Assembly (NCBI GenBank): GCA_902806565.1
Contig: CADCXA010000058.1
Coordinates: 248,001 to 312,000, forward strand
Source of the DNA: Hypoxylon rubiginosum
Lineage: Eukaryota; Ascomycota; Sordariomycetes; Xylariales; Hypoxylaceae
Reading direction: 5' to 3'
Length of the DNA stretch: 64,000 nt
The translations under genes were made by a program, and so were the position numbers. The notes under the pieces are model-generated. The model was given only the letters and a program-made list of their open reading frames with translations, was not told the origin of the DNA and searched no databases. Numbering within the stretch: the stretch's first letter is position 1; the number at the start of each line of letters is the position of its first letter. Positions 12,678-24,414 of the stretch are shown here, one piece after another.

Positions 12678-14132
12678 TCACCACACCCCCGGCGACCCCT
12701 CCACCTTACCGCTCCCGTACAGCATATCCCGCACCAAATCCCCAATCGCCAGGCAGCTCGTCAGCCCAGGACTCTCGATCCCCAGCAGGTTTACCCACCC
12801 GTCATACCCATCCTCGCGCCTAATATAAAAATCCACGAACCCGCTCCCCCCGCTCCCCGTCGCCCCAACCGCCCCCGCCGGCCGCAGCTTCGGCCGCACC
12901 CCCGCGTAGTCAGGCGCCAGCGCCGCCGCGTCGATGCCAGGTAAGTACTTCCTAATCTCCTCAACAGCAGCCGGCAGCCGCGCCGCGTTCACGGCCAGGT
13001 CCGCGGGGGAGTCGACCCACTCGACGTCCGGCCCGAAGCGCATGCGGCCCGCGAGGTCCAGCGTCAGGTGCGTGCCCAGGCCGCCGGCCCCCGGGGCCGT
13101 GACCGGGTAGACGAGCCGCGAGACCTTGGGGGCCGGGGCGGCGTAGCTGAAGTAGTTGCCCTTGGCGTAGTACAGGCGCGCGCGGCGTTCCGGCGGCGCG
13201 AGCATGTTGTGCACGTCGGCGGCGCCGAGGCCCGCGCTGTTGATCAGGTTTGATGCTGTGACGGTGGACTCCTCGCCCGTGCTGCTGTCTCGTACCGTCA
13301 GCCGCCAGCCGCCGCTGCCGGGCAGGCTGCTCGTACTGCTCCCGGAGCGTAGCGGTTCGATACCCACGACGGCCGAGTTCAGCGCGGTCACGCCGCCCGC
13401 GTCCTCAAACAGCCCGTGCAGCGCCGCCATCAGGCCGTGCGAGTCCACGATCCCCGTCTCAGGGCTCTCGAGCACGCCGCCCCCCGCCGCGACGTCGGGC
13501 TCCAACCTGCGGGCCTCGTCCTCGCCGACCCAGCGCGTAGGCACCGCGTCCCCTCCCTCGTACCCCCGACTAAACACGTAGATGCGCTCGAGGGCCTCGC
13601 GCTGCGCCGCGTCCCGGGCCACGACCCACTTCCCGACGCGGGCGTGGGGGACGCCGCGCGCGGCGCAGAAGGCGTATAGGCGCTGGCGCCCCCGGACGCA
13701 GAGGCGGGTCTTGAGGGAGGTGGGGCCGTAGTACAGGCCCGCGTGGATGACCTCGCTGTTGCGGCTGGAAGTCTCGGTGCCGACTTGGGGGTGGCGTTCT
13801 AGTAGTAGCGTGGAGTCGCTGCTACAGGAGGACTGGTGGTGGGCGGCTAGGGCGCGCGCGATGGCTAGACCGACTACGCCGCCGCCTATGACCTTGACGT
13901 ATGTGTGTGAGATGATAAAGCTTTGAGGTGTACCTATACTAGGTATCTAGGTATAGGCATCTATATGTATACGTGATGTGCAGGCGTAGTGATCTCAGGC
14001 CGGAGGTTGAGAGAGGATCCAACTTACGACATTAGTGAAATCGGCTCTAACCGGTGCCGTACTAGAAAATGAGCGGACGAGGTTTGTTAAATCGGCCGGC
14101 CGGATACGGCACCGGGCTGTTCTTGCAAACAT
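12678..14132 (-). CDS. FAD-dependent oxidoreductase, L-2-hydroxyglutarate dehydrogenase-like
   Basis: Enzymes of this family oxidise L-2-hydroxyglutarate to 2-oxoglutarate in mitochondria. Two exons are inferred (14132-14028 and 13892-12678), giving about 439 residues, the family length. Exon 1 encodes MFARTARCRIRPADLTNLVR followed by SFSSTAPVRADFTNV, a typical mitochondrial presequence. The junction creates the dinucleotide-binding motif VIGGGVVGLAIARAL. ETSSRNSEVIHAGLYYG, downstream, is the characteristic L2HGDH/DAO segment. Later motifs are ESPETGIVDSHGL, YYAKGNYFSY, GLGTHLTLDL and NLLGIESPGLTSCLAIG near the end. Exon 2 is clearly GC-richer than its surroundings. Related D-amino-acid-oxidase-fold enzymes remain possible for the exact substrate. 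Confidence 0.85.
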
Positions 14133-15086
14133 ATCTAACTTATTCAAGCGAGGGTTAAGAGGAGGAAATGATGAAATAGCAAAAAGAGATCCTGCACGTA
14201 AAGGTAGCGGGGTTCGAGATGTCCCCGTGTTTTTAGTGGTCTTCTCATAACGAGCTTCCTGATCCGTCAGGAAAGGTGAAGACAAACACAGGGGCTCGTC
14301 GTTATGACCCGGTCTCTCGTAGCTTTTCAAGGGAAGTTTTCTACGGCTTGCGAGCAGTCGGTTCGGACGCAGATCGGAATGATATCATTTCTCCAAGTCG
14401 GAGCTCTTATCCACTTATCGGCTCACCCTAATATTATAGTCACGAATATTATTTCATCATACACCAACGTAAGAGTATCGTTCGCAGCGTCTTATATTTC
14501 ATACAGGAGTCTTATTCGTAATATTGTGTGCAACAAGATGTGTAGATGGTTACTAGCAACTAGATAGCCCTGGCGTACCATACCTACGATCGTGAAGAAC
14601 CATTGGAACAATAAGCATATTCGGTGTCCACTTACAGCTTCTAATGAGACGAGAATCATCACACAATTTGATAAATGCCTACCATCCTAGACCCACGATG
14701 TAACGCTTTACATTTACGCATTGATACCATTGATGTTTTGCTCAACTACTACGCAGCGAACAAATGCTCGCGATTCGCATCACAATGTTGTCAAATCTAT
14801 GCCCCTTTGGAAAAATGAACCACCTCCGAGACCCTGTTGAAAAGAGAAAGGGGTGAATGCTGTCGATTCAATGTCATGAAAGCCAAAGCCGGAAACACGT
14901 GCGATCGGCCACGTTTCGTATGGTATCCCTCTTCTGTAATGTTATTTCCCGCTGTACCTCCTACCAACGCCAAGTAATACGGTCCAAAGTGACCGAGAAA
15001 GAAACCAAGATGCCTCATCGTTACAAATCAAATAGCCAGACGCCGAGATGTCCTTTTTAGGGTGTTACAGACCATCATCCAGGTTT
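14133..15086. other. Intergenic: promoter side of the flavoenzyme gene
   Basis: About 950 bases. It holds the promoter of the flavoenzyme gene and the 3' end of the next minus-strand gene. Short ORFs here show no family signal, and no RNA gene was recognised. Confidence 0.45.
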
Positions 15087-16356
15087 TCAGTCGTCCTTAG
15101 AAGTATCCGAAACCACGGTGGGCTGAGTTGTGTTAGAAGAACCTGCTGTAGCAGAGGATGAGCCTGCTACACCCTCTTCCTCGGACATCGAGGTCGACTG
15201 CGTAAGATGCGAATGATGCGCCGGCTCTCGTGTCAGTGATGCACTAGCGTGAGCGTCGCTAAGTTGGCGCTCTATACTCAAGTCAGCCGGCCGTTCTCCA
15301 ATAATATCATAATGATAAAAAATTACCAAGTTCTCGGATTCTATGACGCAACATCTGATTCTCACGAACCAAGGACTGGGTCTCGGCCTGATAGTAAGCA
15401 CTTTCATCGCGAACGCCAGAAAGATGCGGCTCCCCGCTCTCCCCGCTGATGGACATTGATCTCATCCTAGGAGACGGAGCGCCGCGGCTTGGTGTCCGTG
15501 ATCTTCGATGAAGGGCATCGCGAGCCATGTCGAAGGAAGAACGAGGGTGGGACAAGACCGGCGAACGGGGGACCGAGGTGGATGGCGCGGGGAAGACCGA
15601 GCCCGGATTCGGAAGCGCCATCGAATTAGATCTCTCCGAAGTAGGGGTCGCATCCTCAGCGGCCACACTCGTTTGGCTTTGGCCCTGAGACGCTTGGAGT
15701 TGCTGCAGTTGGAGCTGCTGCTGGCGAATCATCTGTAGAAGCCGATTCTATACAATGACACGTATTAGTGATTCCCCAATCTAGACTTAGATAAAAAGTA
15801 GGTACCCAGAGTCAGGTGTAACAATGACATACCACTTGTGCCTCTTGCTCCGCTTCCAGCTCCTGATGTAGCTCCCCCAGGCTCGGTGCTCTGTTATGAT
15901 GCGGGTCGCCTCCGGTGAGCAGGGGAGAGGTAGACATAAGTTGAGGGCTGGTAGTACTAGGACCGCCAGCTCCACCCTCTGCCACCATTTCGCCGGGTCC
16001 GGGAAGAGATGGATCGTTGAGTTGTAGGTTCATCAGAACTGCGGAACGTCGTCGGCCCGCTTGCGGCGATTGTCGTTGTCGTGATAGCGAGCTACTGGAG
16101 GAGCCTAGAAAGAAGGGTCCAGGTTAGGTAGGGTATAAAGATTGGATATTGTGGAAGACGTACGTCGCATAGGTTCGTGCTGGAGGCCAGCATTCATAGT
16201 GGCGGCAGCTTGCAAGGAGGTGGACGCGGAGCGGGGAGAGGGCGAGGCCGACTCTCCACGGGCGGAGGGGTCTCCGGTACCATTTGATGAAGTCATGATG
16301 CGCGGGCGTGCACTGGATGGTGAAGAGGGTGGAAGTGAATTGAGGTCGGGGGCCAT
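15087..16356 (-). CDS. Conserved fungal coiled-coil protein, unknown function
   Basis: Four exons are inferred: 16356-16164, 16104-15833, 15747-15327 and 15271-15087. They join in phase to about 356 residues. The N-terminal half is Ser/Pro-rich and disordered. A central block NLQLNDPSLPGPGE followed by APSLGELHQELEAEQEAQV runs across a junction into NRLLQMIRQQQLQLQQLQ, a predicted helix. A second helix, QSLVRENQMLRHRIRELERQ, is completed by the last intron and has leucine-zipper-like spacing. The tail is Ser/Thr-rich. No basic region precedes the helix, so I do not call it a bZIP factor. I take the start at MAPDLNSLPP; an in-frame ATG 33 bases further upstream is also possible. The intact helices across three junctions support the gene model. 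Confidence 0.7.
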
Positions 16357-19300
16357 GTCGGCAGGGAGAATGTTGATATATGAAGACAAGTAAGGTTGTC
16401 GAGATTACATAGAAAAAGACCTGACTAAGACGCAAGTTGGTGCTAACGCTGTGGCCCCGAGGGCTATCAGGTTACCCAAGCTCAGGCCAAGCTGGTAACA
16501 AAGCTATTTCGAGCAACCCCCAAGACACCAGTGACCAGCAAAACCAGGCAGAGAGAGGCGGAGATGAGGCGAGGCTACGTAGGGTAGACTGGTAGGTTAG
16601 GTAAGAGATGGAGCTATTATGGAGTACCTGTACGTCGTCGTGTAGGGTATGTAGGGTATGTCGGGTGGCGGTCTGGCGAGCGAGCAGGCAGGTTTGGTAG
16701 TCCGGAGGGTCTGAGATATCGAACTGCCTCTGAATCACGACACGAAACGCCCGACAACGACACGATGTACAACGCACATGTACATGGAAGGGAATCTCAT
16801 CCGCAAAAGACTCAAGCTGGAGGACGGGATGGGACTGACTGGATCGGCTGGGCCCTTCTACATCTGCTCAGGTGATAGAATGTCGAACGGGTGGTCTAAG
16901 AGGATCTAAGACTTTGCCAGGTGACAGCTACGATCAAAATAGTTAAGGTGGTTTGGTACTAGTTTGGTATTGTACAATGAACCTGGAACGTTTATGCAGG
17001 TGGCTGTTACCTAAACCTAAACCTCAGACCTTAACCAGCTTTAAGGTGGGGTGCCGCCCTGTAGCCCTGGATGCCCTGGGTGCCCTGTGGCCCTGTGGCC
17101 TCGTGGGGAATAAGGCTAGCTTCCTAAAGGTAAGGGAGGTAAGGGAACAACCATTGACGTCAAGGCTGAGGGGAAGATAGAGAGGAGAGGGGCTAAATTG
17201 GTTTCAATCGAGAGCGTGACCACATAAACATAACCACAACCACACAGCTCAGCTCGGCCCATTCCTTTGAAGGCTGAGCCATCGCCGCTAATTTCCATAT
17301 CAACCCATTCCTCTCCTCTTACCACGAGATATCAATGCCATCAATTGCCGCCCATTACGACGACATTCATTTGTCAGTACGGACTCGTGCAACGCCATTC
17401 GTATGAACAGATGGCAATGAGCAGGGAAATCATAGTTCTGGCATGGACATCTCCAATGCCTACCTAGGGCCTAGGTTATAGGCCAAGGCTGAATTCCACA
17501 TTTACCGTCTGTCAATTCGGATAGTGTTACACAATTATATCCGTCCAAGATGTATAGGCCATCGTGTCGATGGGATTGGAATGGTGCTGTGATACTGATA
17601 GGTAATATGTATCCCTCTAGCTGTCTACATATCCGATCTACCTATAGCCAACCTATCAGCACAACTCAGTTCGCATGTATCTTGACCTATTGCTCCAGAA
17701 GCAACCCAGCTTATTGTCTTTTCCATGATGCCTTTTCAGCCTACGGAATCCCCACGAATCTATTGCGGAGAGGCGAAATTTATGTCGATCAGCCTGAAGC
17801 GGCACGTTTTTTCTTCTTTATCCGTGATACACTTCCAGTCTCGATACACATGATCGCACAGATTCGTATACCTAAGTTATCCCCAACGAAGCTTGGCTAT
17901 GGTCAGTCACCTTTATCTTGCTAACGGTGCCTTTAAGCTCTGAGTCAAAGTGGAATGGAATTCGCCGTTACGTACCTATCCTAGTCTACCCACTTGTCAT
18001 GTACCTAGGTAGGTATTCAAGAGTCGACGCGAGTAATGGAATAATGATGCTTTATTTATCCGTAGGTGTTCCACTTCTACCTATCTTGTGACATATGCGC
18101 AAACTTGTCTTGACGCTTAAGTTCCAAGTTCCTACAGGGTGTTGTTGGGTCCTTAGATGGTAAAGACTAACATGGTACTCTAGACATGAGAATCGGGATG
18201 TGTCATCTAGAAAGGTGACTCCTACCATCGGCTTCAAGATTGTGTTTCTTTTTCTTTGCAGCAATACAGCCCCTATCTTCAGCCGGCGGCTGCCTGTTCT
18301 ACCCGTTACTACCAGCATCTCACTACCAAGCCTCCTTTGGTCAGCCATATGATCTGCGCCCACACATAGGAGCGCACCACGCTGACATAGCTATACTATT
18401 CGTATTCTTGCCAATCATGTCAGCTCAAGACATCCTACCGGCTCCGGCCAGCAGCGGATACAGATGTTTCGGAAAGTACCTACGTTTCAGCCACCTTGCC
18501 TTGGAACTATAGAGCTCTCCCCAGGGGGTTGGTGATAGTGGCTTCGAGATCACTGGGAAGCATCTGCGTCTATCGGATCGTATAGCGACACGGCTGCACG
18601 GGCATAAGTATGGATGATCATTTCCATAATGTGGGCATCGACGGCGGAGTTAGTGCCGAGTTGGACGGGCGTATACCCAATGCTCCATTGATGGGCTTGC
18701 CATGAGGGTATTGCCGCATGATGTTGCGCATATAGCTAGCTATAACCCGAAGTCATGAGACATCGATCTCTTCCACACAAGGCTTCATGACCAATCAAGG
18801 GCATCAGATGCGTGCGACAATTCGCGACGGGACACTACAAACTAGCAGATACCTAGTCGGTGTTTGAAAAAATTTCATAGCGGACGCCTCAGTTCAAGTG
18901 GACCAGGTGGACGCGGCAGGTTGGAACGTGAAGACGGGAAGAGGGCGCCTCTACTTCAACCTCGGCGATGGCTTTTCATGTACGCTTCGGTGCGGACTTC
19001 CCGCCGACGGGTGGAAATAATAGTGTAGGTATCGACTGCATGGACTATTCTATCCGGACTCGTAGACTCATGACCAGCATCTCACATTTACGGAACGCGT
19101 CGCCAGTATTACCCGAACGAAGCCCTACTAGCATTGCATTTGGCTAAGGGTATGGGGGTCGTACAAGTCACTGAAGACGACATCGAAAGAAAAAGAATCT
19201 GTCCGTATCTGCTCTGCAAGAGAGAAAAGAAAGAAAAAGGTCTATACAAGAACACATACCCTCGAGCCTCCATACCAATCGGCTGCGGGCGATGTAGGAT

Positions 19301-21658
19301 GCGAACAAGAATGATGGTAATCTTCTATTCCCCCTTGCGGCGCACTTCGGTTCGTGATCAAGGTATCTGTGATCGATGCATCTATCTGCATCAAACCGCC
19401 GATCTTGCAGTCGTTCGTTCTTGATTCGCGAATGACCTGTGGCGTCTTGTTGCCTATATGCACGGAAGACACTAGCATTACCCCCTTTTTTTGCGGCTGC
19501 TTAGGCTTTATGCCCTTTTTACTTTTGTGGCAAGTTCCTTTTTTTCAGGACGACAGATCTCCTACGCGAGACCCGGTGGTTCGGATACTTTAGATGGGGG
19601 TTCCAAACCCGAAAGTCTCTAACGCGTGGCGTCCCTGTCGATTAACCCCGTATCCCTGTTACATGGATGATTTCTTTTTCTTTTTTTACCCCCTCGCCAG
19701 CTGAGCGTGTGAATGTGAACCCTAGACTTTGGTTAGCAGCCATGGAATACATCAGGGAAAATTGCTGTTGGCTGAATGGCTCATTGGTAAGATGACCGTT
19801 AGGAAGGATTTTAAAGGGGGGATGTTGGCGCACACATTTTGCGCCAGAGTGAGACTCCTACGGAATATTCCGTGTCGTCGTCTCCTACAGCTGAAGTAAC
19901 ACGAAAAAGCTATAGCTACCAGCTAATACCCCTAGGTGCATATGCCAGGTAGTATGATTTCACTCTCTTTGAATATTAGCTAGAATCGAATAACTTCTGG
20001 TATTATGAAGGGGAAGAAGCCGCCGGATAAAAGCAATATTCGATGAGCTCTCATCCTCGTTCCGGACCCGAAGGAAATCCTAGGCGAGGTCATAACTTGA
20101 CAGGAGTCCTAGCGTGAGGGGAAAATGAAAATTTCAAGCTTCATGAAGCTCAACGAGCGTGGGCAATCCCGGTTGCCCCGGCCACTACTGCAGGAACTAT
20201 CACGGAACTTAACGCTTCTCTGCTATGTACTATCAAAGAGTCGGATGTGGGAGGCTTGCTGTGGTTAACCCCTTGATGCAGTTTAGGGATACGGTAATGT
20301 GTGAGGCTTAAGCTACGCCGAGCGTTGCTTGTTGGAAGCAATATTTGTCCTCGTCTACCGAGACGGGTGCCTATGAAGTAATAGTCGCATATCTATTACC
20401 TGTTAGCCATCCGGACTATCCATCCCCCCTCCCTAGTCTCTAGCGGCGTCCAAGTGCCGAGCAAATAAATGGTCTAGATGCCACCCTGCTTTTCCATTCG
20501 CCTGGGTTACCATGCGTGGGGATGCGAGCCGTTAGATTGCAATATGAGAATGGCTGTGATCACATAGTTGGAACTCGGATGGCGGAGGGCGGAGAGCAGA
20601 GGCAAGGATACGAAAGGGAGAGGGAGTACGGGAGTCGTATTTTCAAATTGAGACTGGGGACGAGGACGAGAATGGAAGGCCTGTCAGCTGAGCTGAGAGC
20701 GTCTTTATGCAGCATGCAGAAGCCCTTTTTCCTGTGCTGCATTACACGACAGAGGAACGTGGGCAACAACAATATACCGCCTTCGGTCCTCGACGAATTT
20801 CTCGAGTTGAAGCCGGTCTATATGTTAGGAAGGAAAAAAAATCGAAATGTTTGTCTCCTTCGGATCTGCGAGGCTGGAAGGTCGATCACGAGCCGATGCT
20901 CGTACCTATTCGGGATAGAACTTCGTCAAAGCGCGGACCCCTTTAGCCCTGGCAGCCAGCCATTGAAGAGGTCCAACAGCCCCAGGGAACGGGTCTGATT
21001 TTGGAAGATGATCGGCGAACAGAAGGAGGTGGCGTTTAATTTCTGCAGCTCGTCACATCTATCACTTTGGATCGCTTTTGCTGTAGGCGTCGATAATCAA
21101 CTGCATTTATTGGTACGAGGAGCATTAGGAATATTAAGAATATTATGTAAAAATCTGCGGATAATCTAGGTAAGCATCATGACAATATGTCGGACAGTCT
21201 GGCAGAGTTGCTGCAGACTCCCGAAGTGCAGATACGCATGTTACGCATATTGCTAGCTGTAAGATGGATATGTAGTCTCTTTGGAGAAGCTCGTTACGTG
21301 TTGCCGGTAGTTCTCGAGATCGCGATAATCTTTGGGGTGGTCGATAATAGAACTTATACATACTCCATCGAGCTTGAATATTGGGTCAATATCTACATAT
21401 GATCAAAGCTCCAATTCCCCATTTGGTCGGCAATTATCACAAACTATCAGAGCGAGTACCGAACATGATACTCGACCGGAACACTGATTGAGGGGAATGA
21501 ATATCGTCGTGGCTCTCGAGAATGCAACATTGAAGTTCTCTCCGCCATCCGTCATCCGTCATCCGCCATTCACCATCCACAAGTCCTGCCAGTCCACTGC
21601 CAGTCTGCCAGTCCACTTGGTAAGACGAGAGCCCTTGGCGTTCGAATGCGGTGACGAT
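16357..21658. other. Long gene-poor region, left part
   Basis: About 5.3 kb with no ORF that I can defend as a gene. Open frames are short, many lack an ATG, and none shows family motifs or spliceable continuations. It contains GCCCTG-type short repeats near 17050-17105, TACCTA/CCTAGG words near 17460 and 18005, and direct repeats CATCCGTCATCCG and GCCAGTCCAC near 21545-21615. A 62-codon minus-strand frame (18735-18550) faintly recalls an ankyrin repeat. The region may hold regulatory DNA, non-coding transcripts or decayed genes. Confidence 0.5.
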
Positions 21659-21821
21659 CGGAATGCCTAAAGTCACGGAGTAAGTGCCTAAAGCCACGGA
21701 GTCTTTTGCCCACTAGGCCTAACATGGTAAAGCAATGTGGGTACCTGATTTATAGTACATAGCCCACCCAAAAATTTGTACCTTTGTTGACGTGTAATGA
21801 AAATTTTGAATATCCCCAAAA
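21659..21821 (+). repeat. Left terminal inverted repeat of the 903-bp element
   Basis: 163-bp arm, inverted copy of 22399-22561. It contains two near copies of GCCTAAAGYCACGGAGT, at 21664-21680 and 21686-21702, which look like subterminal protein-binding repeats. Confidence 0.9.
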
Positions 21822-21993
21822 TGGCACTCAAAGGTATCCAAGAACACTCCAAAATATCAACGTAGATAAATTAATTAAATAAAATTCAATTGCGCAGCCG
21901 TATAGAGACGTCAATTCTCTTTATTTGGATATATTTAAATGGCAAAACAAATAAGAATTGAATTAAGCAACCGGCTTTATATATAGGCCTTTT

Positions 21994-22374
21994 TTACTGC
22001 CCCCCGAAACCACCTGTATCACCACCACCTATATAACCACCTATTGCACCCGTAGCTCCTAGACCACCTAATTGCGGTGCTGTAGATGGATTTATTAAGC
22101 CGTTGATTGTCATCCTACCTTGTATAGTAACCGGTGGCCCTTGTACTCGCCCAGCAAGCTCAGCGGCGCTCGTTATATCGAGCTGCGCGGCTTCCCTGGT
22201 GGCCCATACCTTGTTTTCTAAGGTGGCTAAGGGGTCGCCGGCAAGGTCGCTGATATGGGACTCGGCGTCTTGGTCGGTATGCCCCGGAGGATAATTAAGC
22301 TCCGGATTAAGTAGGAAGTCATTAAAATCAACGTCATCGTCGATAAATAGCGAGCAATTGCTGAGTGTATCCAT
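21994..22374 (-). CDS. Small ORF carried inside the TIR element
   Basis: An uninterrupted 126-codon frame starts with ATG only 24 bases inside the right arm and fills much of the element interior. The N-terminal 50 residues are acidic (FIDDDVDFNDFLLNPELNYP), the middle has an Ala-rich helix-like part (LDITSAAELAGRVQGP), and the end is Gly-rich (GGLGATGAIGGYIGGGDTGG). I do not recognise it. The right arm would serve as its leader or promoter. It is too short for a transposase. It may be a remnant of the autonomous partner, a captured host fragment, or a protein the element uses itself. Expression is unproven. Confidence 0.4.
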   Translation of the reverse strand: MDTLSNCSLFIDDDVDFNDFLLNPELNYPPGHTDQDAESHISDLAGDPLATLENKVWATREAAQLDITSAAELAGRVQGPPVTIQGRMTINGLINPSTAPQLGGLGATGAIGGYIGGGDTGGFGGQ

Positions 22375-22398
22375 AGTGGTATTTGGTAATTATGAGGC

Positions 22399-22561
22399 TT
22401 TTGGGGATATTCAAAATTTTCATTACACGTCAACAAAGGTACAAATTTTTGGGTGGGCTATGTACTATAAATCAGGTACCCACATTGCTTTACCATGTTA
22501 GGCCTAGTGGGCAAAAGACTCCGTGGCTTTAGGCACTTACTCCGTGACTTTAGGCGTTCCG
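22399..22561 (-). repeat. Right terminal inverted repeat of the 903-bp element
   Basis: 163-bp arm, inverted copy of 21659-21821, with the same internal duplicated motif close to its outer end. Confidence 0.9.
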
Positions 22562-22569
22562 GTGACGAT

Positions 22570-24414
22570 GGGCTTCCCCGCCGCTACTGGACTGTCAATA
22601 CAGTAGCTTGCAGTCTCTGATGCACCCCCAAACAAACCTTCGCGGCTCACGAGTGAAATCACATTTCCAGCACGTCCTTGATTCGCCGAGCTCGTCAGGG
22701 GCCCCCATGAGCGCGTTTGTTCTCACAGGTCCAAAACAACATTGGAAACTTTTTGGGAACGCACGCAACGTGACAGACCTCGCTGCGGAAAATTGCAGTC
22801 GACGATAATTGGCTTTTGTATGCAGACGCCGACCACTTGGACGAGAAGAATAATCCTCTATTTGCTCGTTACGTTCCAGCCTCCAAGAGCGGGACGGGAA
22901 TTTTTAGGAATTATCTTTTTCTTTTTCTTTCTCTCCGAAGCACGCCCCCAAAAATCTCCAAAAATTCCAATTGGGCTTCGAACTGGTCCTTTTTTTCTGT
23001 AGGAGTGTCAGACAAATCAAAACGTAAGATGCCTAGCATCTGAGCATCTGAGCATCTGAGCACCCATCTTTATGGTGGCAGTGTCCGGGTGTTTTCCCTT
23101 CACATGCAGGGTTGTCTGTCGTGCTCCGCGCCTATCTACTATGTATATCTGCCATTGCCTCGATTTGTATGCCAAAACTCGGTAAGATCAGTACCACACT
23201 GCCTAGGTTTGGCGAGCTCAGACCGCAGACTGGAGCGGATTCATTGTTCTCGACTGGTGGATTTGAAAAGAGGGACACGACGCATGGAGAAAAAGTTCGT
23301 GATAGTGAAATGTGTTCGCCCTACAAGATACTACCGCAGTACCGGGAATTCCTAAGCGAAATTATAGAAGAAACCAAGTATTCACCAAGTACTGTCGTAG
23401 CGTCTGCTAGTCTTACACCAAGCCGCACGGTCCTGGTCCGGCGTGCTGGAAGATCCTTGACTGGGATGCACAAACCCTTTCCCCCTCCCCTTGCCCCTTG
23501 CCGTCGACATCCAACCCGCTTCGTGAGTTTATTCTGCAGGGATTCTTCCGCGAATCCCAGCTCAGCCGGGGCGGTTTCCCTTCCTAATTCTCAACCAGCC
23601 AGTCCCAGCCTGCGCTGGGGAAAGGTCTGACTTCGGGGCTTGCATGTCCCTTTCTGCATCCGTCTGCCGCCCCAAGCCCTTGTTCAGGGCGTCAGACCGC
23701 GAGCAACATGAGACCCGCGGGACAAGAGCTTCGACCTGCATGCCTAATACCTACCTTATTATATACTAGCACCCGGCAATATGCCCTCCGCCAGTGACTT
23801 TGAAGGAAGTGATTCCTAAATTTATCTCACACTTGCTACGTATCCCACATACATATGTACCATAGCAGACCCTCTCTTCCACATCGCAGATTCGTGATCT
23901 AGTCTTTCTTTCCCTTTGCCCTGACTCCACCTCTAATAGTCAATCGACGACTATTTCCCACTTGGCTTCGAGCTACATGCTACTAGTCGACGTCTTTGAC
24001 AGCTACGCTAGGAACCCGGACTATCTGCCGAATTTGATTTCTAAGGACGACTAAGGACGACCTGCGACTCACTCTCTATAACACAGGGTTGCCTTGACTT
24101 CACATTCGCGAACTATCGTCGCTTCCCCTCACTATCCCACCTATTATGTATTAATCGATTTTTTCCTGTTTACTATGCTCTTAATCTGAGCATCACATGC
24201 CATTATTGATTATATTCTCGTTACGTTGGGCTTCTCTTAATCTACCTTACGTACCCTAATGTCATCTCAACCCTTAGCGGCGTACCACCAACAATTCCAA
24301 TTATTATCTGCAGATGTATCATAACTGAAAACATCTGAGACAAGTTTCAGCCGACGCTGGATCATCATTTCTAATCAAGTCCACGGATCCAATATACATA
24401 TATAAATATATACA
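22570..24414. other. Long gene-poor region, right part, and PH-gene promoter
   Basis: About 1.85 kb. It contains three and a half copies of GCATCTGA at about 23036-23064 and a tandem CTAAGGACGA pair near 24051. Open frames here start at non-ATG codons and lack family signal. The right end must hold the promoter and leader of the PH-domain gene. Confidence 0.5.

Larger units (their letters stand above)
21659..22561. mobile_element. Non-autonomous TIR DNA transposon, 903 bp, 163-bp arms
   Basis: The sequence 21659-21821 reappears inverted at 22399-22561 with a single visible difference (base 6 of the arm, T against C). The arms begin CGGAAYGCCTAAAG. The flanks carry GTGACGAT at 21651-21658 and again at 22562-22569, an 8-bp target duplication. 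If the ends are placed one base differently it reads as 9 bp, GGTGACGAT. An 8-bp duplication points to hAT, while long arms with 9 bp point to Mutator-like elements; I leave the superfamily open. No transposase is present, so it depends on a partner elsewhere. The near-identical arms suggest recent movement or purifying constraint, and no C-to-T (RIP-like) decay separates them. The interior is AT-rich plus one small ORF. Confidence 0.9.

Noticed and set aside
2381..14132. Secondary-metabolite gene cluster around the oxidase and the flavoenzyme
   Set aside because: No backbone synthase, transporter or pathway regulator is present, and the intervening genes are housekeeping genes.
15087..16356. 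bZIP transcription factor
   Set aside because: The helix has zipper-like spacing, but no basic DNA-binding region precedes it.
20516..20998. 160-codon + strand ORF in the gene-poor region
   Set aside because: It begins at GTG, is Arg/Glu/Ser-rich without domains, and has an unremarkable composition.
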